Part shown: positions 17,655-27,478 of the stretch, in pieces
Numbering within the stretch: the first letter of the stretch is position 1
How the letters are laid out: each line of letters begins with the position of its first letter
From: Pseudomonadota bacterium
Lineage (GTDB): Bacteria > Desulfobacterota > Binatia > Binatales > Binataceae
Length of the DNA stretch: 64,000 bases
NCBI GenBank assembly: GCA_021325355.1
Contig: JAJPHI010000018.1
Span: 1-64,000, forward strand
Direction of reading: 5' to 3'
Program-made: the position numbers and the translations under genes
Notes under the pieces: generated by a model
Database searches by the model: none
What the model was told of the DNA's origin: nothing
What the model saw: the letters and a program-made list of their open reading frames with translations, nothing else

Positions 17655-20600
17655 GGGGTGAGGGGAATTCGGCGCTGGCGGTGTTTCTCGCCCTGAGCGC
17701 GGGGCTGATCGGGGTCTATCTGGCCTTTATCCTGCCGAGCGCGGTGTTCCCGGAGCTGGTGTTCCCGCGCGCCGTGATTCTCGCCGACAGCCCGGGGCAG
17801 CCGCGCGAGCAGATGCTGGTGGCGGTCACGCGGCCGCTCGAGGAGGCGGCCTACGGGGTGACGGGCACCAGTCTTGTGCGCTCGACGACCAGCCGCGGGA
17901 GCGCGGAGATCGACGTGACCTTCGGCCCGGGCGTCGATCCGCAAACGGCCTTCCAGGCGCTCAACACCGCGGTGGCCGAGGTTCGCGGCCAATTGCCGGC
18001 CGGCACCGCGATCGCCGCGCGGCTGCTGACCAGCGGCACCTTTCCGATTATCGAGTTCGGGCTGAGCTCGCGGGTGCGGAGCCTGCCGGAGCTGACCGAT
18101 ATCGCGACCTACGACCTGATTCCGGCGATCCATCGGATTGCCGGGGTGTATCGGGCCGAGGTGGTGGGGGGCAAGTACCGGGAATACGAAGTCCGTCTCG
18201 ATCCGGCCGCCCTGCAGGCCTATCACCTGAGCACGCAGGACGTGGTGAACGGGCTCGCCGCGGCCAACCAGGTGACGTCGCCGGGGCGGCTCCTCGATGC
18301 CCATCGGATGCTGCTCACGGTGGCGACGGCGGGGATCGTGAGCGCCGCGGACCTGGCGCGGGCGGCGATCGTCAATGTCGGCGGGCAGGCGGTCACGGTG
18401 GGCGAGCTCGGCACGGTGCGCGAGAGTATCCGTGAGGACTATATCCGGACGGCGGACGAGCAGGGGCCGGCGGTGCTGCTGACGGTGGCGCGCCAGCCGA
18501 ACGGGAATATCGCCGAGATTGCGGCGGCGGTCCGGGCGCTCGTCGCGGCGGCGCGCGGCCGCTATCCGGACGTGACCTTTTCGGTGTCCTACGATCAGTC
18601 GGCGATCGTGGCGGAATCGTTCCGCAGCGTGCGCGATGCGATCGCGCTCGGGCTCGGCCTCGCGTTCGTGATCGTGCTCGTCTTCACTGGCAGCGCGGCG
18701 AGCGCCGGAATCGCGCTGCTGGTGGTGAGCGATTGCGTGGCGGCGACGGTGCTGGTGATGCGGGCGGCGGGGCTAACCTTCAACATGATGACGCTCGGCG
18801 GTCTGGCGGCGGGAATCGGGCTGTTTATCGACGATGCGATCGTGATGATCGAAGGGATTGATCGCGAACGGGCCGCGGGTGGGGGTGAAGCGACGGTGGA
18901 CGCCGGGGAGGCGGCGGTGGCGCGCGCGCGGGCGCGGCTCACGCGGCCGCTGGTCGCGGCGACGCTGACGGCGATGGTGGTGTTCGTGCCGTTGGCGGGG
19001 CTCGCCGGCGTCACCGGTACGTTCTTTCGGGCGCTCGCGGTGACGCTCGGGGCGGGACTGGCGATTTCGCTGCTGCTCGCGCTCTACGTGACGCCGGCGC
19101 TCGAGCGCGCGACCGCGTCGCGGCGGCGCGCGACGGTGGGCGAGGGGCGCGTAATGCGGCGGGTCACGGCGGGCTTCGCCCGGGTGATCGGGCCCTTTGT
19201 CGCGCGCTGGCGGATGCTGCCGGTGCTCGGGCTGGTGCTGCTGACCGCCGGCGTGACGGTCTTCCTTTACGATCGTCTCGGCACCGACTACATGCCGCCG
19301 ATGGACGAGGGCGCGTTCATTCTCGACTACACGACGCCGTCTGCAAGCACGCTGCCGGATACGCTCGATCTGCTCGGCCGGATCGCGGCTATCCTGCGGT
19401 CGACGCCGGAGGTGGCGGCCTTCGCGGTGCGGACCGGGACGAGTCGGGGATTCGGCCTGACGGAATCGAACAGCGGCGATTTTTCGGTGCGGCTGAAGCC
19501 GGAGCGACGGCGCGGAATCGACGAAATAATCGCCGACGTGCGCGGCCGGATCGCGGCCACGGTGCCGGGCGTGCGGGTCGAATTCGCTCAGGTGCTGCAG
19601 GATTTCCTCGGCGACCTGGCGGGGACGCCGGAGCCGATCGAGGTCAAGGTGTTCGGCGCCGACCAGGATCAGATCGAGGGGACGGCGCGCGAGGTGGCGG
19701 CGGTGCTCAGGCGCACGCCGGGACTGGTCGATGTGTTCGACGGGATCGTCTGGTCGAGTCCCGAAGAGTACCTGGTGGTGAATTCGCCGGCGGCCGCGCG
19801 CTACCGGATCACGCCGAGCGACGTGCAGGCCGCGCTGGCGACGGTAATCGAGGGGACGGTGGCGACGAGCGTGCGCGCCGGCGATCGGCTGGTCGACGTG
19901 CGCGTCCGCTATCCGGCGGTGTTTCATAACGATCTCGGCGCGCTCGACAAGGTGACGCTGGCCAGTCCGGGCGGCGGTTATGTGCCGCTCGCGGCGCTGG
20001 TCAGTCGGCGCTGGGGCGGGGCGAGTCCCGAGCTCGAGCGCGAGCGGCTGAGTCCGGTCGTGCATGTGACGGCGCGGCTCGAGGGGAGCGATCTCGGGAG
20101 CGCGGTCGGGGCGGTTGAGGCGCGGCTCGCGCGGCTCGCGCTGCCCGCCGGGGTCCATCTGGAGTTGGGCGGGCTTTATGCAGAGCAGCAGCAGGCCTTT
20201 CGCGGTCTCGCGATGGTGATGGTGGTGGGGCTCTTCGGAGTGTTCGCAGTGCTGTTGTGGGAGTTCGCGCGGCCGGGTCCGGCGATCGCGGTGCTGGTGG
20301 CGGCGGTGGGATGCCTCAGCGGGGGACTCGCCGGGCTTTACCTGATGGGACTCACGCTCAATGTCTCGTCGCTGATGGGCCTGATCATGGTGGTGGGAAT
20401 CGCCGCCAAGAACGGGATCCTGCTGCTCGATCATGCCGAGCGCAACGCCGCGGCCGAAGGTCCGGTGGCGGCGGTAAGGGAGGCGGTGGCGGGGCGGCTG
20501 CGGCCAATCCTGATGACGGCGCTGGCGACGGCCGCAGGGATGCTGCCGCTCGCGCTCGGGCTGGGGGCGGGGGCGAAGATCCAGCAGCCGCTGGCGGTGG

Positions 20601-20692
20601 TGGTGATCGGCGGCCTGCTGGTCTCGATCGTGCTGTCGGCGCCGCTCACGGTGGGTATCTACCTGATGCTGGGCGGCCGCGACGTGCGGTGA
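17651..20692 (+). CDS. RND-superfamily efflux pump, inner-membrane transporter
   Basis: A 1013-residue proton-driven exporter of the AcrB/CzcA superfamily with 12 expected membrane helices and two large periplasmic loops. Helix 4 contains GIGLFIDDAIVMIEGI, with the double Asp of the proton relay seen in drug-type (HAE-1) pumps rather than the DxG pattern of many metal pumps. The C-terminal GGLLVSIVLSAPLTVGIYLM is also typical. The substrate is not predictable from sequence. It is the last gene of a tolC-adaptor-pump operon and converges on mnmG with a 32-base gap. Confidence 0.92.
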   Translation: MRGEGNSALAVFLALSAGLIGVYLAFILPSAVFPELVFPRAVILADSPGQPREQMLVAVTRPLEEAAYGVTGTSLVRSTTSRGSAEIDVTFGPGVDPQTAFQALNTAVAEVRGQLPAGTAIAARLLTSGTFPIIEFGLSSRVRSLPELTDIATYDLIPAIHRIAGVYRAEVVGGKYREYEVRLDPAALQAYHLSTQDVVNGLAAANQVTSPGRLLDAHRMLLTVATAGIVSAADLARAAIVNVGGQAVTVGELGTVRESIREDYIRTADEQGPAVLLTVARQPNGNIAEIAAAVRALVAAARGRYPDVTFSVSYDQSAIVAESFRSVRDAIALGLGLAFVIVLVFTGSAASAGIALLVVSDCVAATVLVMRAAGLTFNMMTLGGLAAGIGLFIDDAIVMIEGIDRERAAGGGEATVDAGEAAVARARARLTRPLVAATLTAMVVFVPLAGLAGVTGTFFRALAVTLGAGLAISLLLALYVTPALERATASRRRATVGEGRVMRRVTAGFARVIGPFVARWRMLPVLGLVLLTAGVTVFLYDRLGTDYMPPMDEGAFILDYTTPSASTLPDTLDLLGRIAAILRSTPEVAAFAVRTGTSRGFGLTESNSGDFSVRLKPERRRGIDEIIADVRGRIAATVPGVRVEFAQVLQDFLGDLAGTPEPIEVKVFGADQDQIEGTAREVAAVLRRTPGLVDVFDGIVWSSPEEYLVVNSPAAARYRITPSDVQAALATVIEGTVATSVRAGDRLVDVRVRYPAVFHNDLGALDKVTLASPGGGYVPLAALVSRRWGGASPELERERLSPVVHVTARLEGSDLGSAVGAVEARLARLALPAGVHLELGGLYAEQQQAFRGLAMVMVVGLFGVFAVLLWEFARPGPAIAVLVAAVGCLSGGLAGLYLMGLTLNVSSLMGLIMVVGIAAKNGILLLDHAERNAAAEGPVAAVREAVAGRLRPILMTALATAAGMLPLALGLGAGAKIQQPLAVVVIGGLLVSIVLSAPLTVGIYLMLGGRDVR

Positions 20693-20724
20693 GCGGGCGA
20701 CGAACCCGACCGCTGCGCGAAGGT

Positions 20725-22596
20725 TTAGTGGGGGCGGAGGTGGACGGCGAGCAGGGAGATGGCGGCGGGCGTTATTCCGGGCATCCGGGCGGCCTGGCCG
20801 AGCGAGCGCGGGCGGACGCGGGTCAACCGCTCGCGCACTTCGGTCGAGAGGCCGGGAACGGCGGCGAAGTCGAGGGAGTCGGGGATGAGGCTTTCTTCGA
20901 GGCGGCGGAAGCGCTCGATGGCTTCGAGCTGGCGGCGGACGTAGCCGGCGTATTTGACCTCGGTCTCGAGTTCGGCGGCGGCGTCGCTCGCCAGGGTGGG
21001 GGCGAGACCGGCCATCGCGAGGACGGCGGAATAGGCGAGCGCGGGACGGCGGAGGAGGTCAAAGGCGCGGGCGGGCGCCTCGAGGGGGCTCGTGCCGAGC
21101 GCGGTGAGGGCGGCATTGACGGCCGGCGTCGCGGGCACGATGGTCGCCTTGAGGCGCTCGACCTCGCGGGCGATGGCGGCGTCCTTGGCGGTGGTGCGAT
21201 CGGCGGTGGCGGCGTCGAGCAGGCCGAGGCGGCGGGCGATGGGGGCGAGGCGGCGGTCGGCGTTGTCCTCGCGCAGGGCGAGGCGGTATTCGGCGCGTGA
21301 GGTGAACATCCGATACGGTTCGCCGCCGATGCCGCGGGTGACGAGGTCGTCGATCATGACGCCGATATAGGCCTGGTCGCGGCGCAGAATGAGGGGCGGT
21401 TCGCGCCGGACCTGGAGCGCGGCGTTGATGCCGGCGATGAGGCCCTGCGCGGCGGCCTCTTCGTAGCCGGTGGTGCCGTTGAGTTGGCCGGCGAAGAAGA
21501 GGCCCGCGATGAGACGGGTTTCGAGCGAGGGGTGAAGCTGGGTCGGGTCGGCGAAGTCGTACTCGATGGCGTAGCCGGGGCGCATGATTTCGGCCGCTTC
21601 GAGGCCCGCGATGGAACGGACCATCGCGAGCTGGATATCGAGGGGCAGGCTGGTGGAGAGGCCGTTGGGATAGACCTCGACGGTGTCGCGGCCCTCGGGT
21701 TCGAGAAAGATCTGATGACGGGGCTTGTCGGCAAAGCGCATCACCTTGTCTTCGACCGAGGGGCAGTAGCGCGGACCGCGGCTCTGGATCACGCCGGAAT
21801 AGATGGGCGAGCGGTCGATGCCGCGGCGGATGATGGCGTGGGTCGCGGCGTTGGTCCAGGTCAGGTGGCAGGGGATCTGCGGGCGGGTGATGGCGGTGGT
21901 GCGGAAGGAGAAGGGCGGCGGCGGTTCGTAGCCGGGCTGGAGCTCGAGCCGGGAGAAATCGATGGTGCGGCGATCGAGGCGCGGGCAGGTGCCGGTCTTG
22001 AGGCGGCCGATGCGGAAGCCGTGCCGGGCGAGGTCTTCGCTGAGGCCCATCGCGGCGAAATCGCCGGCGCGGCCGGCGGCGTAGTTTTTGAGTCCGATGT
22101 GGACGAGGCCCTTGAGAAACGTGCCGGTGGTGAGGATGACGGTGGCGGCTTCGAAGACTTCGCCAATCTGCGTTTCGACGCCGAGGACGCGGGGCGGAGC
22201 GGCGGAAGCGGCGGCTGAGGTCAGGAGGCGTTCGACGCTGGCCTGGCGCAGGGTGAGGTTGGGGGTGGTTTCGAGGACGCGCTTCATGCGGGCGCGATAG
22301 GCGGCCTTGTCGGCCTGGGCGCGGCGGGCGCGGACGGCGGGGCCCTTGCGGGTATTGAGGAAGCGGAACTGGATGCCGGTCTCGTCGATGGCGAGGCCCA
22401 TCTCACCGCCGAGCGCGTCGATTTCGCGGACCAGGTGACCTTTGCCGATACCGCCGATGGCGGGATTACAGGACATCTGGCCGATATGGTCGAGGTTCAG
22501 CGTGAGCATCAGGGTGCGCGCGCCCATCCGGGCGGCGGCGAGCGCGGCCTCGATGCCGGCGTGGCCGGCGCCGACGACGATGACGTCCCAGGTCAT
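20725..22596 (-). CDS. mnmG: tRNA uridine 5-carboxymethylaminomethyl modification enzyme MnmG (GidA)
   Basis: MnmG, with MnmE, builds the cmnm5 modification at wobble uridine 34 of several tRNAs. The 623-residue protein has the FAD site VVGAGHAGIEAALAAARMG at the N-terminus, the hallmark MSCNPAIGGIGKGHLVREID, and the GidA signature GPRYCPSVEDK. The C-terminal helical MnmE-binding domain ends with PGITPAAISLL. Length is normal. In many genomes it adjoins rsmG and parA; here it is about 15 kb away. Confidence 0.96.
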   Translation of the reverse strand: MTWDVIVVGAGHAGIEAALAAARMGARTLMLTLNLDHIGQMSCNPAIGGIGKGHLVREIDALGGEMGLAIDETGIQFRFLNTRKGPAVRARRAQADKAAYRARMKRVLETTPNLTLRQASVERLLTSAAASAAPPRVLGVETQIGEVFEAATVILTTGTFLKGLVHIGLKNYAAGRAGDFAAMGLSEDLARHGFRIGRLKTGTCPRLDRRTIDFSRLELQPGYEPPPPFSFRTTAITRPQIPCHLTWTNAATHAIIRRGIDRSPIYSGVIQSRGPRYCPSVEDKVMRFADKPRHQIFLEPEGRDTVEVYPNGLSTSLPLDIQLAMVRSIAGLEAAEIMRPGYAIEYDFADPTQLHPSLETRLIAGLFFAGQLNGTTGYEEAAAQGLIAGINAALQVRREPPLILRRDQAYIGVMIDDLVTRGIGGEPYRMFTSRAEYRLALREDNADRRLAPIARRLGLLDAATADRTTAKDAAIAREVERLKATIVPATPAVNAALTALGTSPLEAPARAFDLLRRPALAYSAVLAMAGLAPTLASDAAAELETEVKYAGYVRRQLEAIERFRRLEESLIPDSLDFAAVPGLSTEVRERLTRVRPRSLGQAARMPGITPAAISLLAVHLRPH

Positions 22597-22653
22597 GGGG
22601 GGAGATTATGGCCGAGGGGCGGGTGGCGAGAAAAGTCGCCGCGGGGCGGAGGA

Positions 22654-23553
22654 TCAGCGCGGCTTGACGAACTTCAGCATGAAGCGGTCCTGGTGGTGAT
22701 CGAGCTTCCAGAAGGGCTGGGTGCGCGGATCGTGGGGATTGCGGTAGAGGCTCGAGGCGGCCACGAGGCGAAAGCCGGCCTTTTCGATCTGGGCGATTTC
22801 GAGCTGCTCGTCGATGCGATGGAGCGTGGCGGCGTCGCGGGCGCCGGAGCCGGGCTGGGCGCTGTTATCGACGGTGCCGAAGATGCCGCCGGGTTTGAGC
22901 GCGCGGAAGACGGCCTGGTTGAAGCGGGCGGTATCGAAGCCGCGGGCGATGAGGTCGTGGTAGTTGAGGTTGATGAGGGCGGCGTCGAGGGTGGCGGGCG
23001 GAACGCCGAGGAAATCGGGCTGGTCGAAGCCTTTGGTGACCTCGACGACGTTGCCGAGGCCGGGTTCCTTCAGGCGGTCGTGCCAGGCGGTTTCGGCGTC
23101 CTTGAATTTTGCCGGGAAGGGGGCGTTTTGCGAATAGACCGTGCCGGTGGGACCGACGATGCGGGCGAGCAGTTCGGTGGTGTAGCCGCCGGCGGCCCAG
23201 ATATCAGCGACCTTCATGCCGGGCTTGATGCCGAAGAAGGCCATCATCTGGGCCGGATCGCGCGAGGCGTCCTTGTCCTTGTCGGCGGCGGGCCGATCGG
23301 GCGAGTTGACGGCGGCGGTGATGTAGCCGGGGATGGCGGAGGCGGGGAGGGGGCCGAGCTCCTGCTCAACGGCCGCCGCGGGGCGTTGGGTGGCGAGGAT
23401 GAGGACGGCGACGAGCGCGGTCGCGACGGCAGCGCGGACGCGAATCGAGGAGCGGCGGGCGGTAGCAAGGTTCGATACGGGCTTGACGGGGTTCGACACG
23501 GGCTTAAGGCGCCTCCTGGGGTCGGAAGGGTGCGGGGTGCGGTCGGGGTTCAT
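22654..23553 (-). CDS. Exported predicted methyltransferase (COG4798-like)
   Basis: A 299-residue protein with a basic N-terminus, then a hydrophobic export segment (about 40-60, ending RPAAA). A Rossmann-type methyltransferase domain follows: GMKVADIWAAGGYTTELLAR resembles SAM motif I, with LKPGGIFGTVDN later. Similar predicted secreted methyltransferases are widespread, but their substrates are unknown. Motif I is atypical (DIWAAGGYT instead of DxGxGxG), so catalysis should not be assumed. The start ATG overlaps the stop of the upstream enoyl-CoA hydratase gene. The residues KPVSNPVKPVSNL near the start form a small direct repeat. Confidence 0.8.
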   Translation of the reverse strand: MNPDRTPHPSDPRRRLKPVSNPVKPVSNLATARRSSIRVRAAVATALVAVLILATQRPAAAVEQELGPLPASAIPGYITAAVNSPDRPAADKDKDASRDPAQMMAFFGIKPGMKVADIWAAGGYTTELLARIVGPTGTVYSQNAPFPAKFKDAETAWHDRLKEPGLGNVVEVTKGFDQPDFLGVPPATLDAALINLNYHDLIARGFDTARFNQAVFRALKPGGIFGTVDNSAQPGSGARDAATLHRIDEQLEIAQIEKAGFRLVAASSLYRNPHDPRTQPFWKLDHHQDRFMLKFVKPR

Positions 23554-24332
23554 GATTTGGCGGCCTGGCGGCGGCCGTGGCTGATGACGCTCGCGTGGGC
23601 GGCGCCGAGTTCCTCGCGGTTGACGCGGCGGTTGAAGTCGCGGAAGGCCGCCTGTTCGAGGCGGAGGGCCTCGTCGAGCGTGGTGCCGACGCTGCGGTCA
23701 TAGAGCTGCTTCATCGCGCGGACGATGGTCTGGTTGGCGCCGGCTATCTGCAGGGCGAGTTCGCGGGCGGTAGTCATCAGATGGTCCGGCGGCACGACCT
23801 GATTGACGAGGCCGAGCCGTTCGGCGTCGCGGGCGCTCAGATAGCGGCCGGTGAGCGAGAGTTCCTTGGCTTTGCGGAGGCCGACGGCGCGGGGTAAGCG
23901 GGCGGACATCCCGCCGCCGGGCATCACGCCGACCCGGGCATGAGTATCGGCGAACTGGGCGGTTTCGGCGGCGATGAGGATATCGCAGGCAAGGGCGAGC
24001 TCGAAGCCGCCGGTGATGGCAAACCCGTTGACGGCGGCGATGACCGGGATGGGCATCGCCTCGATGACGGTGATGAAGGTGTCGCCGCTCTCCTCGTAGA
24101 TGCCGCTTTGGCGGGTGCCGAGCTCGCGCAGGTCGAGGCCGGCGCAGAAGGCGCGGCCGGCGCCGGTGATAATCACAACGTCGACGTCGGTCGCGGCGCG
24201 CAGCTCGCGCATCGTGGCGCAGAAGGCGGTGCGCAGCTCGTGATTGAGGGCGTTCAGCTTGTCGGGCCGATTGAGGGTTACGGTGGCGATACGATCGCTG
24301 CGGTCGAGCAGGACTACCGGCGCGTCGGGCAT
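23550..24332 (-). CDS. Enoyl-CoA hydratase/isomerase (crotonase) family protein
   Basis: A 260-residue crotonase-superfamily enzyme acting on acyl-CoA thioesters. The CoA/oxyanion-hole elements are visible: AFCAGLDLRELG (first oxyanion loop) and NGFAITGGFELALACDILIA (second), followed by FADTHARVGVMPGGGMSARLP with the usual catalytic-loop position. The open frame extends to 24368, but the ATG at 24332 has a GGGAG ribosome site and gives the canonical MPDAPVVLLDRSDR start. It overlaps the next gene by an ATGA. The pathway cannot be assigned. Confidence 0.88.
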   Translation of the reverse strand: MPDAPVVLLDRSDRIATVTLNRPDKLNALNHELRTAFCATMRELRAATDVDVVIITGAGRAFCAGLDLRELGTRQSGIYEESGDTFITVIEAMPIPVIAAVNGFAITGGFELALACDILIAAETAQFADTHARVGVMPGGGMSARLPRAVGLRKAKELSLTGRYLSARDAERLGLVNQVVPPDHLMTTARELALQIAGANQTIVRAMKQLYDRSVGTTLDEALRLEQAAFRDFNRRVNREELGAAHASVISHGRRQAAKS

Positions 24333-24431
24333 GCGAGGACTCCCGTTGGGATGGGCAAGAGGTAACACAGGCGGGGGCGCGGGGGCAAAGCGGGATGAGC
24401 GCGGGGCGGTGCGCGTTCAGACGATGCGCTA

Positions 24432-26510
24432 ATGCGGCGCGGATGGTTTATTATCCTGATGATGGACAGAGCGGCGGAAAGGGCGGCGCCGTCGTTCGGC
24501 GGACGGACGGTGGTCGCGTTCGAGAGCCGGATGGCGGGGGAAACGGCGCGCTTGATCGAGCGCTATGGCGGGCGGGCGCTGGTGGCGCCGGCGCTCAGCG
24601 AGGCGCCGCTCGCGGAAAACGCCGCGGCGCTGAGATTTGCCGAGAAGCTCATAGCAGACGGCTTCGACCTGGTGATTTTCCTGACCGGGGTGGGGACGCG
24701 CGAGCTGCTGCGCGTGATCGCCGCGCGCTACGGGCCGGAGGTTATCCGCGCGGCGCTCGGGCGCACGCTGACGGTCGCGCGCGGACCGAAGCCGGCGGCG
24801 GCGCTGCGCGAGTTCGGGGTGAGCGCGGGGCTGACGGTCGCGGAGCCGAACACCTGGCGCGAGATTCTGCGCGCGCTCGACGGGGCGGTGGCGATCGCCG
24901 GCAAGCGCGTCGCGATCCAGGAATACGGGATGGCGAATCCCGAGCTGACGGCGGCGCTCGAGGCGCGCGAGGCCGAAGTGACGACGGTGCCGGTCTATCG
25001 CTGGACGCTGCCGGCGGATCGCGGTCCGGTGCGCGAGGCGATTCGGGTGATTGCCGCGGGCGGCGCGGCCGCGGTGCTGTTTACCAGCTCGCAGCAGGTG
25101 ACCAACGTGCTGCAGATTGCCGAGGCGGCGGGCGCGGGCGCGGACCTGCGGCGCGGGCTCGGCGGTCTCGTGGTCGCCTCGATCGGGCCTATCTGCAGCG
25201 CTCGGCTGCGCGGGCAGGGGATTGGGATCGCGGTCGAGCCCGAGCATCCGAAGCTCGGCCATCTGGTGCGGGCGGCGGCGGGGGCGGTCGCCGCGCGCGG
25301 GGCGGCCGCGAGCGGCGCCGGCGCGGTCAGCGGTAGCGTCGCGGACGCGGCGGACTATCCCGCGGCCGCGATCAAACCGGTGGCCGTGACGAATCCGGTG
25401 ACGGCGACGAATCCGGTGACGGCGACGAATCCGGTGGCGGCGGCGAATCCGGTGACGGCCGAGCAGTTGGCGGCGAATCCTTTGCGCGCGACGCCGTTTC
25501 TGCGGGCCTGTCGGCGCGAGCCGGTGCCGTACACGCCGATCTGGCTGATGCGGCAGGCGGGGCGTTACATGCCGGAGTATCGGCGGGTGCGCGCGCGCTA
25601 TCCGTTTATCGAGATGTGCCGGCGGCCGGAGGTCGCGGCCGAGGTGACGGTGACGGCGGTCGAGCGGCTGGGGGTCGATGCGGCGATCATCTTCGCCGAT
25701 ATCCTGCTGCCGCTTTTGCCGATGGGGGTCGGGCTCAAGTACGAGAGCGGGGACGGTCCGCTGATCGAGCGGCCGGTGCGGACGCTGCGCGACCTTGCGC
25801 AGATCCCGGAGTTTGCCGCGGGCGAGGAGTTGGGCTTCGTCGGCGCGGCGATCGGGCTGGTGGCGCGGGCGCTGGGCGGGCGGACGCCGATTATCGGCTT
25901 TGCCGGCGCGCCGTTTACGCTCGCGTCGTACCTGATCGAGGGCGGCGGATCACGCCAGTATCAGGCGACCAAGACCATGATGTACACGGCGCCGGAGCTG
26001 TGGGATGGCCTGATGGGGCGCCTTGCACGGATCACCGCGGATTACCTGCGGATGCAGATCGCGGCGGGGGCCGACGCGGTGCAGATCTTCGACAGTTGGG
26101 TGGGGAGTCTCGGGCCGGACGACTATCGACGCTACGTGCTGCCCTACACGCGGCAGGTGATCGCGGCGGTGCGCGGAGCGGTGCCGGTAATCCATTTCGG
26201 GACCGTCACCGGGAATCTGCTCGAACTGATGCGCGAGGCGGGCGGGGATGTAATCGGGCTCGATTGGCGGGTCGATCCGGGGGCGGCGTGGGCGCGGCTC
26301 GGGTACGACGTGGCGATCCAGGGGAATCTCGATCCGGTGGCGTTGTTCGCCGAAGTCGGCGAGATTCGGCGCCGGACGCGGGAGATTCTCGATTCCGTGG
26401 GCGGACGCCCGGGCCATATCTTCAACCTCGGTCATGGGATTCTGCCGGAGACGCCGGTCGATCACGTAATCGCGCTGGTTGACGCGGTGCATGAGCTCAG
26501 TCGGCGCTGA
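24432..26510 (+). CDS. hemE: Fused uroporphyrinogen-III synthase (HemD) and uroporphyrinogen decarboxylase (HemE)
   Basis: A 692-residue two-domain haem enzyme. The N-terminal part (about 20-290) has HemD traits such as FDLVIFLTGVGTRELL, NTWREIL and AAVLFTSSQQVTNVL. The C-terminal part (about 350-690) is a complete HemE with TPIWLMRQAGRYMPEYR, GFAGAPFTLASYLIEG, FDSWVGSLGPDDY and FNLGHGILPETP. Together they would close hydroxymethylbilane to uroporphyrinogen III and decarboxylate it to coproporphyrinogen III. The linker contains four near-identical NPVTAT-type hexapeptides. ATGs at 24459 and 24462 are alternative starts. First gene of a hemDE-hemH-hemY-dinB cluster. Confidence 0.93.
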   Translation: MRRGWFIILMMDRAAERAAPSFGGRTVVAFESRMAGETARLIERYGGRALVAPALSEAPLAENAAALRFAEKLIADGFDLVIFLTGVGTRELLRVIAARYGPEVIRAALGRTLTVARGPKPAAALREFGVSAGLTVAEPNTWREILRALDGAVAIAGKRVAIQEYGMANPELTAALEAREAEVTTVPVYRWTLPADRGPVREAIRVIAAGGAAAVLFTSSQQVTNVLQIAEAAGAGADLRRGLGGLVVASIGPICSARLRGQGIGIAVEPEHPKLGHLVRAAAGAVAARGAAASGAGAVSGSVADAADYPAAAIKPVAVTNPVTATNPVTATNPVAAANPVTAEQLAANPLRATPFLRACRREPVPYTPIWLMRQAGRYMPEYRRVRARYPFIEMCRRPEVAAEVTVTAVERLGVDAAIIFADILLPLLPMGVGLKYESGDGPLIERPVRTLRDLAQIPEFAAGEELGFVGAAIGLVARALGGRTPIIGFAGAPFTLASYLIEGGGSRQYQATKTMMYTAPELWDGLMGRLARITADYLRMQIAAGADAVQIFDSWVGSLGPDDYRRYVLPYTRQVIAAVRGAVPVIHFGTVTGNLLELMREAGGDVIGLDWRVDPGAAWARLGYDVAIQGNLDPVALFAEVGEIRRRTREILDSVGGRPGHIFNLGHGILPETPVDHVIALVDAVHELSRR
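25387..25461 (+). repeat. 18-bp tandem repeat coding for the HemD-HemE linker
   Basis: The unit GCGACGAATCCGGTGACG and close variants occur about four times in a row, coding NPVTAT-like hexapeptides between the two enzyme domains. It is in frame, so copy-number change would alter only linker length. Confidence 0.8.
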
Positions 26511-27462
26511 GGAGGCGGCGCAGGTTTTGGCGATGGCGGAGGCGGCTTACGATGGCGTGATGCTGGTGGGTTTCGGCGGACCGGAGGGGCCGGCCGAAAT
26601 CGCGCCGTTTCTCGCGCGCGTCCTGGAGGGGCGGCCGATCCCGGCCGCGCGTTACGCCGAGGTGGTACGCCATTACGAGCTTATCGGCGGATCGCCCTAC
26701 AACGCGCTGACCGCGCGGCAGGCGGCGGCGCTCAGCACAGTGCTCGCGCGGCGCGGGCGGCCGTTGCCGGTCGCGGTCGGGCTGCGCCATGCGCGGCCGT
26801 CGTTCGCCGACGCGCTCGCCGCGCTGGGTGGGGCGGGATGCCGGCGGGTGCTGGGCTTTATCCTGTCGCCGTTTCAGTGCGAGGCGAGCTGGGAGCGGTA
26901 TCAGCGGGAGGTGGCGGCGGCGCAGGCAGAGGTGAGCGGGGCGCCGGTAGTGAGTTATCCGCCGCAGTGGCATCTGGAGGGCGGCTTTATTCGGGCGGCG
27001 GCGGCGCAGGTGGCGGCGGCGCGGGCGCGGTTGACCCCCGATGCGGCGGTCGAAGTTATCTTTACGGCACACTCGATACCGCGCGCCATGGCGGCGGGCG
27101 CGCCGTACGAGGGACAACTGCGGGCGAGTGCGGCCGCCGTGGCGGCGGCGAGCGGCGTCGCGCGCTGGACGGTGGCGTATCAGAGCCGCAGCGGGAATCC
27201 GCGCGAGCCGTGGCTCGAACCGGATATAAGAGATGCGATCGTGGCGAATCGGGCGGCCAAGATTGTCGCGCCGCTCGGCTTCCTGGTCGATCACGTCGAG
27301 GTGCTCTACGACCTCGATATCGAGGCGGCCGCGGTGGCCGCGGCGGCGGGCGTCGCGATGGTGCGGGCGGGCACGGTCGGGCTCGCGGCGGAATTTATCG
27401 AGCTTATCAGTGCGCTGGCGACGGCCGGACGTCCGGACGGGGCGGCATCGGCGCCCCTCTGA
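26491..27462 (+). CDS. hemH: Ferrochelatase (HemH)
   Basis: HemH inserts Fe2+ into the porphyrin ring at or near the end of haem synthesis. The ~323-residue protein has MLVGFGGPEGP, the catalytic-His motif FTAHSIP, and YQSRSGNPREPWLEPDI with the partner Glu. FLVDHVEVLYDLDIEA is also present. These cover the full ferrochelatase signature. The frame opens at a TTG at 26479; I prefer the ATG at 26491, which still overlaps hemE. An ATG at 26533 is also possible. The sequence does not tell whether protoporphyrin or coproporphyrin is the substrate; pairing with a HemY-type oxidase is compatible with both routes. Confidence 0.92.
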   Translation: MSSVGAEEAAQVLAMAEAAYDGVMLVGFGGPEGPAEIAPFLARVLEGRPIPAARYAEVVRHYELIGGSPYNALTARQAAALSTVLARRGRPLPVAVGLRHARPSFADALAALGGAGCRRVLGFILSPFQCEASWERYQREVAAAQAEVSGAPVVSYPPQWHLEGGFIRAAAAQVAAARARLTPDAAVEVIFTAHSIPRAMAAGAPYEGQLRASAAAVAAASGVARWTVAYQSRSGNPREPWLEPDIRDAIVANRAAKIVAPLGFLVDHVEVLYDLDIEAAAVAAAAGVAMVRAGTVGLAAEFIELISALATAGRPDGAASAPL

Positions 27463-27478
27463 AGGCGGGGCGGGGCGG

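Noticed and set aside
18773-20434. Long minus-strand open frame (553 codons) inside the RND pump gene
   Set aside because: Arg/His/Gln-rich shadow of the pump; no domain visible.
25387-25461. Possible CRISPR-like repeat array
   Set aside because: The 18-bp units are contiguous with no spacers and are in frame in the HemD-HemE linker. No CRISPR array is seen in the window.
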